Source of the DNA: Pseudomonas sp. SG20056
Lineage (GTDB): Bacteria > Pseudomonadota > Gammaproteobacteria > Pseudomonadales > Pseudomonadaceae
Direction of reading: 5' to 3'
Assembly: GCF_031764535.1 (NCBI RefSeq)
Contig: NZ_CP134499.1
Location: 4,402,001-4,466,000, forward strand
Length of the DNA stretch: 64,000 nucleotides
In this document: piece after piece, positions 46,592 to 56,200 of the stretch
Layout: each line of letters begins with the position of its first letter
Position numbering within the stretch: the stretch's first letter is position 1
The notes under the pieces: model-generated
What the model was told of the DNA's origin: nothing
Databases searched by the model: none
Seen by the model: the letters and a program-made list of their open reading frames with translations, nothing else
Position numbers and translations under genes: made by a program

Positions 46592-47340
46592 TGACTGTGC
46601 AAAAAGGCCGCCTGCTCGGCATAGGCGTCGGCCCCGGCGACCCGGAGCTGATCACCCTCAAGGCCCTGCGCCTGCTGCAATCGGCCGCCGTGGTTGGCTA
46701 CTTTGTGGCCAAGGCCAAAGCCAACAAGGGCCAGGGCGGCAACGCCTTCGGCATCATCGAACAGCACCTGACGGACACGCAGCAGCGCCTGCCGCTGGTC
46801 TATCCGGTGACCACGGAAAAACTCGCCACGCCGCTGAGCTATGAAGATGTGATCAGCGACTTCTACGACACCTGCGCGGTGCAGATCGCCGCCCGGCTCG
46901 ACGCCGGCCAGGACGTGGCGGTGATCTGCGAAGGCGACCCGTTCTTCTACGGCTCCTATATGTACCTGCACGACCGCCTGGCCGACCGTTACGACGTGGA
47001 AGTGGTGCCCGGCGTGTGCTCCATGCTCGGCTGCGCCTCGGTGCTCGGCACCCCGTTGGTGTACCGCAACCAATCCTTGAGCGTGCTCTCCGGCGTGCTG
47101 CCCGAAGCCGAGCTTAAGCAGCGCTTGAAAGATGCAGAGGCCGCCGTGGTGATGAAGCTGGGGCGCAACTTCGAGAAAGTCCGCCGTGTGCTGCAGGAGC
47201 TGGGCATCGACCAGCGCGCCCATTACGTCGAACGCGCCACCATGGGCAACCAGCGCATCGTGCCGCTGGATGAAGTGGAGCCAATGTCTTCACCGTACTT
47301 CTCGATGATCGTGATTCCCGGCGAGAAATGGCGCGGTTAA
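46591..47340 (+). CDS. cobI: Precorrin-2 C20-methyltransferase CobI
   Basis: A 249-residue SAM-dependent methylase giving precorrin-3A. IGVGPGDPELITLKALRLL is the N-terminal motif of the family and ICEGDPFFYGSYMYL the second. Start at the ATG in TGATG; GGAG is just upstream. A GTG one codon earlier is possible. Confidence 0.95.
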   Translation: MTVQKGRLLGIGVGPGDPELITLKALRLLQSAAVVGYFVAKAKANKGQGGNAFGIIEQHLTDTQQRLPLVYPVTTEKLATPLSYEDVISDFYDTCAVQIAARLDAGQDVAVICEGDPFFYGSYMYLHDRLADRYDVEVVPGVCSMLGCASVLGTPLVYRNQSLSVLSGVLPEAELKQRLKDAEAAVVMKLGRNFEKVRRVLQELGIDQRAHYVERATMGNQRIVPLDEVEPMSSPYFSMIVIPGEKWRG

Positions 47341-47356
47341 CCGCCTGCAAATAACC

Positions 47357-47432
47357 CGTGGGAGGGGCCGGACGGCGATCCGCTTTAGCAGCGACATGCC
47401 TTATGTAGCTCGCGGCTAAAGCCCCTCCCACA
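47357..47432. repeat. REP-type inverted repeat between cobI and cobJ
   Basis: CGTGGGAGGGGC... pairs with ...GCCCCTCCCACAG, with GCTTTAGCAGCGA and CTCGCGGCTAAAGC inside. It sits within the operon, 7-18 bases before the possible cobJ starts, and may affect translation of cobJ. Confidence 0.82.
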
Positions 47433-47450
47433 GAACAGATGGAACACCTT

Positions 47451-49112
47451 ATGACCAGCGTCCCCGCCATCATTATCCTCGGCCCCTCCGCCCTGCCCTG
47501 CGCACGGCGCATCCAGGCGTTGTATCCACAGGCTGAGATCCACGGCCTGCACAGCCGAGTGACGGACGCTGAGCGCACCTATGAAGACTTTGGCGACACC
47601 CTGCGCACGCTCTACCGCGCCGGTACGCCGCTGATCGTGCTGTGTGCCGCCGGTATCGTGATTCGCAGCCTGGCCGCCGTGCTCGGCGAGAAAGACAGCG
47701 AACCGCCGGTGCTGGCCGTGGCCGAAGATGGCAGCGCCGTGGTGCCGCTGCTTGGCGGCTTGGGCGGGGTCAACCGCATGGCGCGGGAGCTTGCCGCGCA
47801 CCTGCAGGTCAGCGCGGCGATCACCACCAGCGGCGAACTGCGTTTTGGCACCTGCCTGCTGGAGCCGCCGGCCGGCTATGTGCTGGCCGATCTTGAGCAA
47901 GGCAAGGGTTTTGTCAGCGACCTACTCGGCGGCCAGGCCGTGCGTATCGAAGGCGACGCGCCCTGGCTGGCTCAGGCCAAACTGCCGGTGGATAACCACG
48001 CCAACCGGGTTATCCATATCAGCCCGCACAGCCGCGCGGCCAATGCCGATGAACTGCTGATCCATCCGCAGCAAGTCGCTGTATGGGTCGAGCATGCCGG
48101 CGCCGATTTACTTAGCGAACTGCAGCAGGCGCTGCAAACCAGCAACCTGGCACCGCAAAGCCTGGCCTGCCTGCTGGCCGAACCAGAACTGATGGCCAAA
48201 GCCGAGCTGCACCACGCCGCCGCACAACTCAAATTACCGCTGCGCTTTATCGACGACGCGCAGCAACTGCCGCCGCTGCACAGCCAGCACGCCAACCTGC
48301 GCCTGCTGCTGGCCGCTGCACCCATCGACGCCAATCAGCTCGGTCGGCCCCGTGGCCGCCTGACGGTGATTGGTCTCGGCCCCGGTGCCGCCGAATTTAT
48401 GGTGCCCGCCGCACGCCAGGCGCTGGATGAAGCGCAGGACCTGCTCGGCTACGAAACCTATATCAATATGGCCGGCCCGCTGCGCCCGGAGCAGGTGCGC
48501 CACTGCACCGATAACCGCGAAGAAATGCAGCGCGCCCGCCATGCCTTTGAGCTAGCCGCCAGCGGGCGGCGCGTGGTGGTGGTGTCGTCCGGCGACCCTG
48601 GGGTGTTCGCCATGGCCGCCGCCGTGCTGGAAGCCCTGCATGAATCAGCCGACGCAGAATGGCAGCGGGTCGACCTGCAGGTGTTCCCTGGCGTTTCCGC
48701 TGCGCTGGCCACCGCAGCCAAGGCCGGCGCACCACTGGGCCACGACTTCTGCCTGATCTCCCTATCGGACAACCTCAAGCCCTGGGCGATTATCGAAAAA
48801 CGCCTGGCCCACGCCGCCGCCGCTGACTTGGTGATGGCCTTCTACAATCCCATCTCCAAAGCCCGCCCTTGGCAGCTCGGCGCTGCGCTGGAGATCATCC
48901 GCCAGCAACGCACCCCGGAAACCCTGGTGGTGCTAGGCCGCGATATCGGCCGCCCCGGCGAAACCCTGCGCACACTCACCCTCGGAGAACTCACCCCAGA
49001 GATGGTCGATATGCGCACTCTGGTAATAATCGGCTCCAGTCAGACCTGCCGCTTTCCGCGTGCTGAGGGTGGGGAGTGGGTGTATACGCCGCGGAGTTAT
49101 CCACAGTCGTAG
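47451..49112 (+). CDS. cobJ: CbiG-CobJ fusion: precorrin-3B C17-methyltransferase
   Basis: A ~553-residue fusion. Residues 1-~290 are CbiG-like: CAAGIVIRSLAAVLGEKDSEPPV and PLLGGLGGVNRMARELA. Residues ~300-553 are the CobJ methylase: VIGLGPGAAEFMVPAARQAL and SSGDPGVFAMAAAVLE. CobJ methylates C17 and contracts the ring. The rest of CbiG (the C-terminal domain) is encoded separately as cobE. The start is the ATG after GGAACACC; an ATG four codons earlier is possible. Confidence 0.92.
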   Translation: MTSVPAIIILGPSALPCARRIQALYPQAEIHGLHSRVTDAERTYEDFGDTLRTLYRAGTPLIVLCAAGIVIRSLAAVLGEKDSEPPVLAVAEDGSAVVPLLGGLGGVNRMARELAAHLQVSAAITTSGELRFGTCLLEPPAGYVLADLEQGKGFVSDLLGGQAVRIEGDAPWLAQAKLPVDNHANRVIHISPHSRAANADELLIHPQQVAVWVEHAGADLLSELQQALQTSNLAPQSLACLLAEPELMAKAELHHAAAQLKLPLRFIDDAQQLPPLHSQHANLRLLLAAAPIDANQLGRPRGRLTVIGLGPGAAEFMVPAARQALDEAQDLLGYETYINMAGPLRPEQVRHCTDNREEMQRARHAFELAASGRRVVVVSSGDPGVFAMAAAVLEALHESADAEWQRVDLQVFPGVSAALATAAKAGAPLGHDFCLISLSDNLKPWAIIEKRLAHAAAADLVMAFYNPISKARPWQLGAALEIIRQQRTPETLVVLGRDIGRPGETLRTLTLGELTPEMVDMRTLVIIGSSQTCRFPRAEGGEWVYTPRSYPQS

Positions 49113-49138
49113 GATGGGTTAAGCCTGCGATACCCATC
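49113..49138. repeat. Dispersed hairpin GATGGGT...ACCCATC
   Basis: A 7-bp stem with a 12-base loop directly after the cobJ stop codon, without T-run. It marks the left edge of the AT-rich segment. The remaining ~280 bases up to the next gene turn AT-rich past about 49240 and hold no gene I can support. Confidence 0.5.
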
Positions 49139-49420
49139 GCCGGCATCAAGTGGTGGGCTGAAAACGGCCAAAGCGGTCTCTCGCGGACAATAACGCTCCC
49201 GCCAGCACAGGATATGGACACGTTGCCAACGACTTCGTAACCTCCCGTCTACTTTTGTCGCTTTTCCATCAGCCCCATGTCGCGTTTTGAGTGATCGGCT
49301 AAATTAGATCTGGGGTTACAGGTGAGCCACGGATGTAATACGACACAAATGGTGTAAGAATCACCTCACATGTGCCAGCTACTTATAATTATGTTTTCGA
49401 AATATTAAGAAGAGGCGCCA

Positions 49421-50374
49421 TTGAAGCAACTCTTTAAATACATGAGCGAACCTCGTGACTTTTTCGATGAGGGATTTATTCGTCTTTCGCAACCAAGCGT
49501 ATTGAATGATCCTTTTGAGGCGGCATTCTGTCGTAAAAGTTTAGATGAAATGGCCAGCCATTTTGATGAGCCAACTTCTTGGGATCCGAAGTTTGGCGAG
49601 TTGAAATTTTCGCAGTATGTTGATTTGAGGATGCACCACATAGGTGTAATCAGCTTCACTGAAAGTAAAGAAAATCTTCTAATGTGGGCGCATTATGCCA
49701 ACGAACACAAAGGGATTGTTGCTGGCGTAGCATACTTTCCTCAAATAGGTTCAATTTTTGAGCGACTATTTAGGGCAGATTGCTTGATAAACTCTGCCTG
49801 GGGCCAGAAATGGTCGAAGTTCGATGGCACTCCCACGCCTGTTTCTTATAGAAAGGGCTTGAGATACCGAAACGATAAGTTTGATTATGATTATTCAAAT
49901 ATATCGGCAGAGGGTGCCGACAGGGTTCTATATGAGATTTTTTTACAAAAGAGTGATGAGTGGGTTTATGAACAAGAGCATCGCGTGATTCTTAGGTTAG
50001 AGCAAGCTGATCGAGTGATAATTCCAGATATACGTTCTGTTGGTAATCTGAACATACAAAATAGAATAAAAAATGCTAGATATTCAACTTTAGACATCAA
50101 TACAGGCTCATGCGTTGTTAATCTCTTTGAGGTTGCCGACGACGCTGAGCGAACGGCTGTAGCAATGGAGCTGGCCAAGCTAAGCAAAAATCCCAAGACG
50201 ATATATCTGATGAAATTATCATCCAGCTCAATAAATAATTGCTTGATAGGTTTAAATTCGAAGTTCACCAAAGCTGACATTCAAGGAAAGCACGCCTGCT
50301 CTACCGGATATTTGGATATATGGAAAGCCACCAGAAATATGGACTATTACAGCATTGAGTTTGAGGAAATATAA
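49421..50374 (+). CDS. DUF2971 protein, AT-rich, likely acquired
   Basis: A 317-residue soluble protein of the DUF2971 family. Marks are LFKYMSEPRDFF, IRLSQPSVLNDPFE, VISFTESKENLLMWAHYANEHKGI and EQEHRVIL. It starts with TTG preceded by GAAGAGG. Base and codon use (many A/T third positions, AGA, ATA) are far from the GC-rich neighbours, indicating horizontal gain. The family occurs in mobile and accessory islands, often near defence genes, but this copy stands alone. Function is unknown. Confidence 0.85.
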   Translation: MKQLFKYMSEPRDFFDEGFIRLSQPSVLNDPFEAAFCRKSLDEMASHFDEPTSWDPKFGELKFSQYVDLRMHHIGVISFTESKENLLMWAHYANEHKGIVAGVAYFPQIGSIFERLFRADCLINSAWGQKWSKFDGTPTPVSYRKGLRYRNDKFDYDYSNISAEGADRVLYEIFLQKSDEWVYEQEHRVILRLEQADRVIIPDIRSVGNLNIQNRIKNARYSTLDINTGSCVVNLFEVADDAERTAVAMELAKLSKNPKTIYLMKLSSSSINNCLIGLNSKFTKADIQGKHACSTGYLDIWKATRNMDYYSIEFEEI

Positions 50375-50396
50375 GCAAGTAGCCCGGATAACCAAT

Positions 50397-50422
50397 GGTG
50401 GACAACGCTTTGCTTGTCCACC
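50397..50422. terminator. Hairpin GGTGGACAA...TTGTCCACC between convergent genes
   Basis: A perfect 9-bp stem with an 8-base loop, between the DUF2971 gene and cobF. It may end transcription from either side, though without a T-run. Such GGTGGACAA hairpins look like dispersed repeats. Confidence 0.5.
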
Positions 50423-50429
50423 GCCCAGC

Positions 50430-51203
50430 TTAAACGCTCTCCCTCTCCCGTTTCCGCAGCAAGTAGCTATCCATAATCCACCCATGCTGCTCCCGCAGCT
50501 CTGCACGGCGAGTGCGAATAGTCTCAGCGACCTCGCTTAGCGGGCCGGCAATCATCACTTCGTCCGGGGTGCCGATATAGGCGCCCCAGTAGATATGCAT
50601 GGGCTGGTCGACAAAGCGTTGGTATGTGTCCTGGGCGTCGAGCATGACCAGCACGCTATCCAAACCCTCGGGAAAGCCGCCTTCGGCCAGGCGGCGCGCC
50701 GGGGTGATCTGGAAGGCCTGGCCGATGCTGTTAAAGCAGACCTTATGCTTGGCCGCCAGGGCTTGCAGACTGGTGATGCCGGGGATCACCTCGTACTTGA
50801 TCTGCTCGCTGCTGTTGCTAACTATCTGTTCGACGATGCGCAGGGTGCTGTCGTACAGCGCCGGGTCGCCCCAGACCAGAAAGGCGCCGGTTTCGCCGTC
50901 GCGCATCTGCTCGCGGATCATGCCTTCGAACACCTGCTGCTTGTCCTGATTCAGATCGACCACGCTGCCGCGATAGTCCGGCACATCGCGCACCCGCTCC
51001 GGGCAGTCGGCGCTGACAAAGCGGTAGTCGCGGCCCTGGATAAAGCGCTCGCAGATGGTCTTGCGCAGGCCAATCAGGCTGTCCTTGGCGCTGCCCTTGT
51101 CCATCAGAAAGAACACGTCCGTGCGGTTAAGCGCGTTGATCGCCTGCACGGTCAGGTAGTCCGGGTCGCCGGCGCCGATGCCGATTATCAGCAGGGTTTT
51201 CAT
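50430..51203 (-). CDS. cobF: Precorrin-6A synthase (deacetylating) CobF
   Basis: A 257-residue SAM-dependent enzyme that methylates C1 and releases acetate, part of the aerobic pathway. LIIGIGAGDPDYLTVQAI and LVWGDPALYDSTLRI are the methylase motifs. It overlaps the VWA reading frame by four bases, which places it in the cobN-chlD operon. Some Pseudomonas carry cbiD in its place; none is seen in the window. Confidence 0.93.
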   Translation of the reverse strand: MKTLLIIGIGAGDPDYLTVQAINALNRTDVFFLMDKGSAKDSLIGLRKTICERFIQGRDYRFVSADCPERVRDVPDYRGSVVDLNQDKQQVFEGMIREQMRDGETGAFLVWGDPALYDSTLRIVEQIVSNSSEQIKYEVIPGITSLQALAAKHKVCFNSIGQAFQITPARRLAEGGFPEGLDSVLVMLDAQDTYQRFVDQPMHIYWGAYIGTPDEVMIAGPLSEVAETIRTRRAELREQHGWIMDSYLLRKRERESV

Positions 51204-51733
51204 AAGGCAGTCTCCAGGCTGCCGGCCATAGCCGGCAGCGAATCGATATGTCGGTAGTCGGCGCCCAGCTCAGCGGCCAATTGGCGCGCGCGGCCGAGAC
51301 GGATCGGCGCGCTTTCGATATCCACCAGCAGCGCCGGGCAGGCGCTCGGGGTTAAGGCCGGCCAATCGCGCAGGCGGCCATCGGTGATGATCAGCAAACG
51401 CTGACGCTCGGCCTGATGCAGCCGCTTCCGCCGCGCCTGCCAGTCGGCGGCCTGCTGCAAAGCATCAAACAGCGGCGTGCCGCCGCCCGCGCCCAGCTCG
51501 GCCAACCACTGCTGCAAGGCCTGGGAGGCTTTCTGCCCTTGCCAGAGCCATTGCGCCTGGCGGCCGGTGGCGTGCAGCAAAGCCAGGCGCGCACGTTGCC
51601 GGCGAGCCTGCTCGAACACTTCACTAAGCAAGCCTTTGGCTTTGCTCAGCGCGCCATGGCGGCGGGTCGAGGCCGAGGCATCGACTATCACCAGCCAGAA
51701 TTCCGCCGGCTTGGCGCTGCGCGGACGCAGCAC
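51200..51733 (-). CDS. ChlD-type VWA domain of the cobaltochelatase, likely reached by frameshift
   Basis: A von Willebrand A domain with MIDAS motif VIVDASAST, GTPLFD and ITDGRLRD. Given here from an internal GTG (AGGA four bases upstream). The same frame is open further up to about 51909 and codes GRPRSRQDLVLRPR just before, but has no ATG, GTG or TTG there. A -1 shift at the slippery site near 51895 would fuse it to the ATPase upstream. The natural product is thus probably an ATPase-linker-VWA protein of about 565 residues. It ends overlapping cobF. Confidence 0.8.
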   Translation of the reverse strand: MLRPRSAKPAEFWLVIVDASASTRRHGALSKAKGLLSEVFEQARRQRARLALLHATGRQAQWLWQGQKASQALQQWLAELGAGGGTPLFDALQQAADWQARRKRLHQAERQRLLIITDGRLRDWPALTPSACPALLVDIESAPIRLGRARQLAAELGADYRHIDSLPAMAGSLETAL

Positions 51734-51853
51734 GAGATCCTGACGGCTGCGCGGGCGGCCCTTAAGCAGGCTCGCCGGCCAGTCGATACTCCCCGTCGCG
51801 CCACTGCGACTGGCACCGTTGCGACCATTGCCGAGTGTGCCGGGAGCGGCCCG

Positions 51854-51901
51854 GGCATCCGCGCCTGGGGCTGTGCGCGGGCGGATGCCTAGGGCTTTTT
51901 T
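51854..51901 (-). other. Programmed -1 frameshift signal (A-AAA-AAG plus stem-loop)
   Basis: On the minus strand the ATPase reads GCA AAA AAG CCC TAG. The heptamer A-AAA-AAG is in the correct phase. A 5-base spacer (CCCTA) follows, then GGCATCCGC (51889-51881) paired perfectly to GCGGATGCC (51862-51854) with an 18-base loop. After a -1 slip the frame continues into the VWA domain. Frameshifting in chlD-type chelatase genes is known in bacteria; use in this gene is inferred. Confidence 0.78.
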
Positions 51902-52902
51902 GCCCAGCGCGGCGGTTCACGCCGGACGCCGAGGCTCTGCGCCTGGGCGGGTAATTCGCCCCACTGGCCTTCGCCTTGCGGCTCCTCGCTAGGCTTATCG
52001 CTGCTGGGCTGAGATTGCGACTGGGGTTGTGGCGGTTGTGCGACAGGCGGCGGATTCTGCCGGCGACGGTGACGCAGCACGAAGTCTTCCACCGCATCGA
52101 TATCCACAGATTCAATGTGTTCGGCACCGCGCCAGGCGGCATGCGCACGGGCGGCGCGCAGCCAGACCAGATCGGCGCGCAGGCCATCGACGGCAGCGGC
52201 GAAACAGCGCTGGCTGATCTCCTCCAGTGCGGCGTCATCCAGCGCAATCGCCGCCAGTCGCACACGGGCGCTCTGGCAACGTTCACGCAGCTGATCCTGC
52301 TGCGCCTGCCAGCGCTGTAGAAACGCCTGCGGATCAGCATCGAAGGCCAGGCGGCGGCGAACGATTTCGGCGCGCTGGGCCGGTTGCGGTTGGGCGTCCA
52401 GGGCCAGGTTAAGGCCGAAGCGATCCAGCAGTTGCGGGCGCAGTTCGCCCTCCTCCGCGTTCATCGTGCCGATCAGTACAAAGCGCGCGGCATGCCGATG
52501 CGAAATACCGTCGCGCTCGATATGGTTGACCCCGCTGGCGGCGGCATCCAGCAGCAGGTCGACAAGATGATCGGGCAGCAGATTGACCTCATCGACGTAC
52601 AGCACGCCGCCATTGGCCTTGGCCAGCAGGCCGGGGCTGAACTGCGCGCGGCCCTCGCCCAGGGCGGCGTCGAGATCGAGGGTGCCGACAATGCGCTCCT
52701 CGCTCGCGCCCAGCGGCAGGGTGACAAAGGTACCGCTGGCGAGCAGGTCGGCCAGGCCACGGGCCAGGGTCGATTTGGCCATACCGCGCGGCCCCTCGAT
52801 CAGCACACCGCCAATCGCCGGATCGATGGCCGCCAGGCACAGCGCCAGTTTCAAGTCATCGGCGGCGACCACGGCGGCGAGGGGGAAGTGATGAACGGTC
52901 AT
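51889..52902 (-). CDS. chlD: ChlI/ChlD-type AAA+ ATPase of cobaltochelatase
   Basis: A 337-residue magnesium-chelatase-type AAA+ ATPase. GPRGMAKSTLARGLA is Walker A, GGVLYVDEVNLLPDHLVDLLLDAA Walker B and IGTMNAEEGELRPQLLDRFGL the sensor region. The C-terminus (residues ~285-330) is a Pro/Gln/Ser-rich, acidic linker, like the one joining AAA+ and VWA parts in ChlD. The stop comes two codons after a slippery AAAAAAG. The protein drives cobalt insertion with CobN. Cobalt chelatases with this partner lack separate cobS and cobT, which are absent here. Confidence 0.9.
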   Translation of the reverse strand: MTVHHFPLAAVVAADDLKLALCLAAIDPAIGGVLIEGPRGMAKSTLARGLADLLASGTFVTLPLGASEERIVGTLDLDAALGEGRAQFSPGLLAKANGGVLYVDEVNLLPDHLVDLLLDAAASGVNHIERDGISHRHAARFVLIGTMNAEEGELRPQLLDRFGLNLALDAQPQPAQRAEIVRRRLAFDADPQAFLQRWQAQQDQLRERCQSARVRLAAIALDDAALEEISQRCFAAAVDGLRADLVWLRAARAHAAWRGAEHIESVDIDAVEDFVLRHRRRQNPPPVAQPPQPQSQSQPSSDKPSEEPQGEGQWGELPAQAQSLGVRREPPRWAKKP

Positions 52903-52933
52903 GGCAGGGTCCGTTTCGCTAAAAGATGAAGGG

Positions 52934-53236
52934 TCACTGGCCGATACCGAACACGGCAAAGGGCAGCAAGACGATGCCAATAACTTTTGGCCAGATGGCG
53001 CCCAGCACCGCACCGACGCAGGCACCGAGCCCTGCCCAGATAAACAAGTCAACCAGCGGAGTTGGCAACGGGCCGAGAACCAGGCCAGCCAGTAGGCCCA
53101 GCCAGAAACCACCAAACAGGCCGATACCGGCGGCGCCGATGCGCTCCTTGCGAGTAACTGGCCTGCGCCACCAACACACCAAGCGATGTCGCAAGCGTTG
53201 CGACATCGCTTGGTGTGGCTGTTTGCTCTCGCTCAT
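52934..53236 (-). CDS. Small membrane protein between cobN and chlD
   Basis: A 100-residue protein with two or three hydrophobic segments (IGLFGGFWLGLLAGLVLGPL, LFIWAGLGACVGAVLGAIW, VIGIVLLPFAVFGI) after a basic N-terminus. The start overlaps the cobN stop by four bases (ATGA), so it is coupled. Its early codons contain a 20-bp perfect inverted repeat. No family is recognised. Position suggests a part in cobalt chelation or cobalt supply, which is inference only. Confidence 0.7.
   Translation of the reverse strand: MSESKQPHQAMSQRLRHRLVCWWRRPVTRKERIGAAGIGLFGGFWLGLLAGLVLGPLPTPLVDLFIWAGLGACVGAVLGAIWPKVIGIVLLPFAVFGIGQ
53175..53217. repeat. Perfect 20-bp inverted repeat inside the small membrane protein gene
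   Basis: CACACCAAGCGATGTCGCAA (53175-53194) pairs exactly with TTGCGACATCGCTTGGTGTG (53198-53217) around GCG. It lies 20-60 bases after the coupled start codon. It could be a transcript hairpin reducing read-through from cobN to chlD. Confidence 0.8.
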
Positions 53237-56200
53237 GCTTCCTCGCTATCAATCAGCAGGTTTTCCAACGCTTCGCGGTACTCGCCGGGATCTTGCCAGA
53301 GGCCGCGTTGCTGGGCTTCGAGCAGGCGTTCGAGGATATCCTGCAGGGCGCCGGGGTTGTGTTGCTGGATAAAGTCGCGGGTGTTTTTGTCGAGCAAATA
53401 GGCATCGGTGAGTAACGCGTACTGGTGGTCATCGACCAGCTCACTGGTGGCATCGAAGGCGAACAGGTAGTCGATAGTCGCAGCCAGTTCGAACGCGCCC
53501 TTGTAGCCGTGGCGCTTCATGCCGTCGATCCACTTGGGATTGGCCGCGCGGGCGCGCACCACGCGATTGAGTTCTTCCTTCAGGGTGCGGATGCGCGGGG
53601 TGTCGGGCTGGCTGTTGTCGCCGTGGTAGCTGGCCACCTTGGCGCCGCGCAGGGTTTCCACGGCCGCGAGCATGCCGCCCTGGAACTGGTAGTAGTCGTT
53701 GGAATCGAGAATGTCGTGCTCGCGGTTGTCCTGGTTGTGCAGCACCGCCTGCATCTGCTCCAGGCGCTCGGCGAACTGCGCGCGCGCCGGGGTGCCTTCG
53801 CTGTGGGTGCCGTAGGCGTAGCCGCCCCAATTCAGATAGACCTCGGCGAGGTCTTCGCGGGTTTGCCACAGGCGTTCTTCGATGGCGTTCTGCACGCCCG
53901 CGCCATAGGCGCCGGGCTTGGAACCGAACACTCGCCAACCGGCCTGTTTACGCGCCTCGGCTTCATCCAGGCCGCTGTCCTGCAGGGTCAGGGATTCGCG
54001 CCAGACCCGCGCCGACAGCGGGTTCATCTCTTCCGGCTCATCGAGATCAACCACCGCCTGTACCGCGTCGTCGAACAGGCGAATCAGGTTGCTAAAGGCA
54101 TCGCGGAAGAACCCGGACACGCGCAGGGTCACGTCCACCCGTGGGCGGCCGAGTTGCGCCAGCGGCAACACTTCAAAGCGCTCGACGCGCTGGCTGCCGG
54201 CCTGCCACACCGGGCGCACGCCCATCAGCGCCAGGGCCTGGGCCATATCGTCGCCGCCGGTGCGCATGGTCGCCGTGCCCCACATCGACAGGCCGAGCTG
54301 ACGCAGGTGGTCGCCGTGATCCTGCAGATGCCGCTCCAGCAGGCGATCCGCCGCCTGCACGCCAATGCGCCAGGCGGTCGGTGTGGGCAAATTGCGCACA
54401 TCGACGCTGTAGAAGTTGCGCCCGGTGGGCAGTACATCGAGCCGCCCGCGACTCGGCGCGCCACTCGGCCCGGCCGGGACAAAACGCCCGCTTAGCGCTG
54501 CCAGCAATCCGTGCATCTCGGCCGGGCCGCAGGCATCCAGCAGCGGCGCGATCTGCTCACGCAAACGTTGCAGCACCTGGGTGCTTTCCGCACCAACGGA
54601 TTCAAAATCCGCCGCACCAATCAGCTGCAAGGCCAGCAGCTCCAACCGTTCACGGGTATCGCCGGCGCTGCGCCAGCTATCATCGCTGAGGCTCTGTAAC
54701 AGCGCCGGGCGCGGGCCCTGCCAGGGCGCGGCCATCTCGCAGTCGAGCGGATCGAAGTCCAGTTCCAGATCGTGGGCCAGGGCGCGCAGCAGGCTGGCGT
54801 TGCCGCCCTGGCCGTCGCCACGGGGAATACGCAGCAGTGCCAGCAAGGTGTCGCGGCGTAGGGTACCGGCCGGCGATTCGCCGAATACGTGCAGGCCATC
54901 GCGGATCTGCGATTCCTTGAGGTCGCACAGGTAGGCATCCAGCTGCGGCAGCCAGCTATTGGGGTCTTCGTTAAGTTGCAGGCCCAGCTCGCGGTCGAGG
55001 CTGGCCTCACGCACCTTGAGCAGAATCTCGCCACGCAATTCGGCGGCGCGACGCAGGTCGAGCTGGCTGGCTTCGTAATACTCGTCGGCCAGGCGCTCCA
55101 GATCGCGCAGCGGGCCGTAGCTTTCGGCGCGGGTCAGCGGCGGCATCAGGTGGTCGATAATTACCGCCTGGGTACGGCGTTTGGCCTGGGCGCCCTCGCC
55201 CGGATCGTTGACGATAAACGGGTAGATATTCGGCAAAGGGCCGAGAATCGCGCTCGGCCAGCATTGTTCGGACAGGCCGACGCTCTTGCCCGGCAGCCAT
55301 TCCAGATTGCCGTGTTTGCCTACGTGTATGACGGCGTTCGCCGCAAATGCCGTACGAATCCAGCAATAAAACGCCAGGTAGCCGTGCGGCGGAACCAGAT
55401 CGGGGTCGTGATACACCGCTGCCGCGTCCAGCTGATAACCGCGCGCCGGCTGGATGCCGACAAAGGTCAGGCCGAAGCGCAGGCCGGCGATCATCAGCCG
55501 ACCGCTGCGGAACATCGGGTCCTGCTGCGGCTCGCCCCAACGTTCGCGCACCGCCTGCTGGTTGGCTGCGGGCAAGCTGTGGAAAAACGCCAGATAGTCA
55601 TCCAATGCCAGGCTCTGGGCGCAAGGCCGCGCGTCGAGCATGTCCAGATCATTGGTCACGCCGCCAAGCAGCTGATGAATCAGCGCGGTGCCGCTGTCGG
55701 GCAAGCCTTCCACCGGATAACCCTGCTGTTGCAGCGCCTTGAGGATATTTAGCGCCGCCGCCGGGGTGTCCAGGCCGACGCCATTGCCGATACGGCCGTC
55801 GCGGGTCGGGTAGTTGGCGAGGATCAGGGCGATGCGCTTGTCGGCGTTGCCTTTGTGCGCCAGCGCCATCCAGTTGCGCGCCAGCTCGGCGACGAAATCC
55901 ATCCCCGGCAGATGCGGCTGGTAACAAACCACATCGCTCTGGCTGCGCTCGCTGCGCCAGGCCAGGCCCTTGAAGCTGATCGGCTGGGTGATCAGGCGGC
56001 CGTCCAGCTCGGGCAGCACGATATGCATGGCCAGGTCACGCGAACCCAGGCCCTGGGCATTGGCCTGCCACTGTGCATGGTTATCCAACGAACAAATGGC
56101 TTGCAGCACCGGAATATCGCGGCGGAAAGGCCGTGCGCTCGGCGCTTCCGGGTTAGACAGGGCGAATGCCGTGGTGTTGATAATCAGGCGGGCATCGGCT

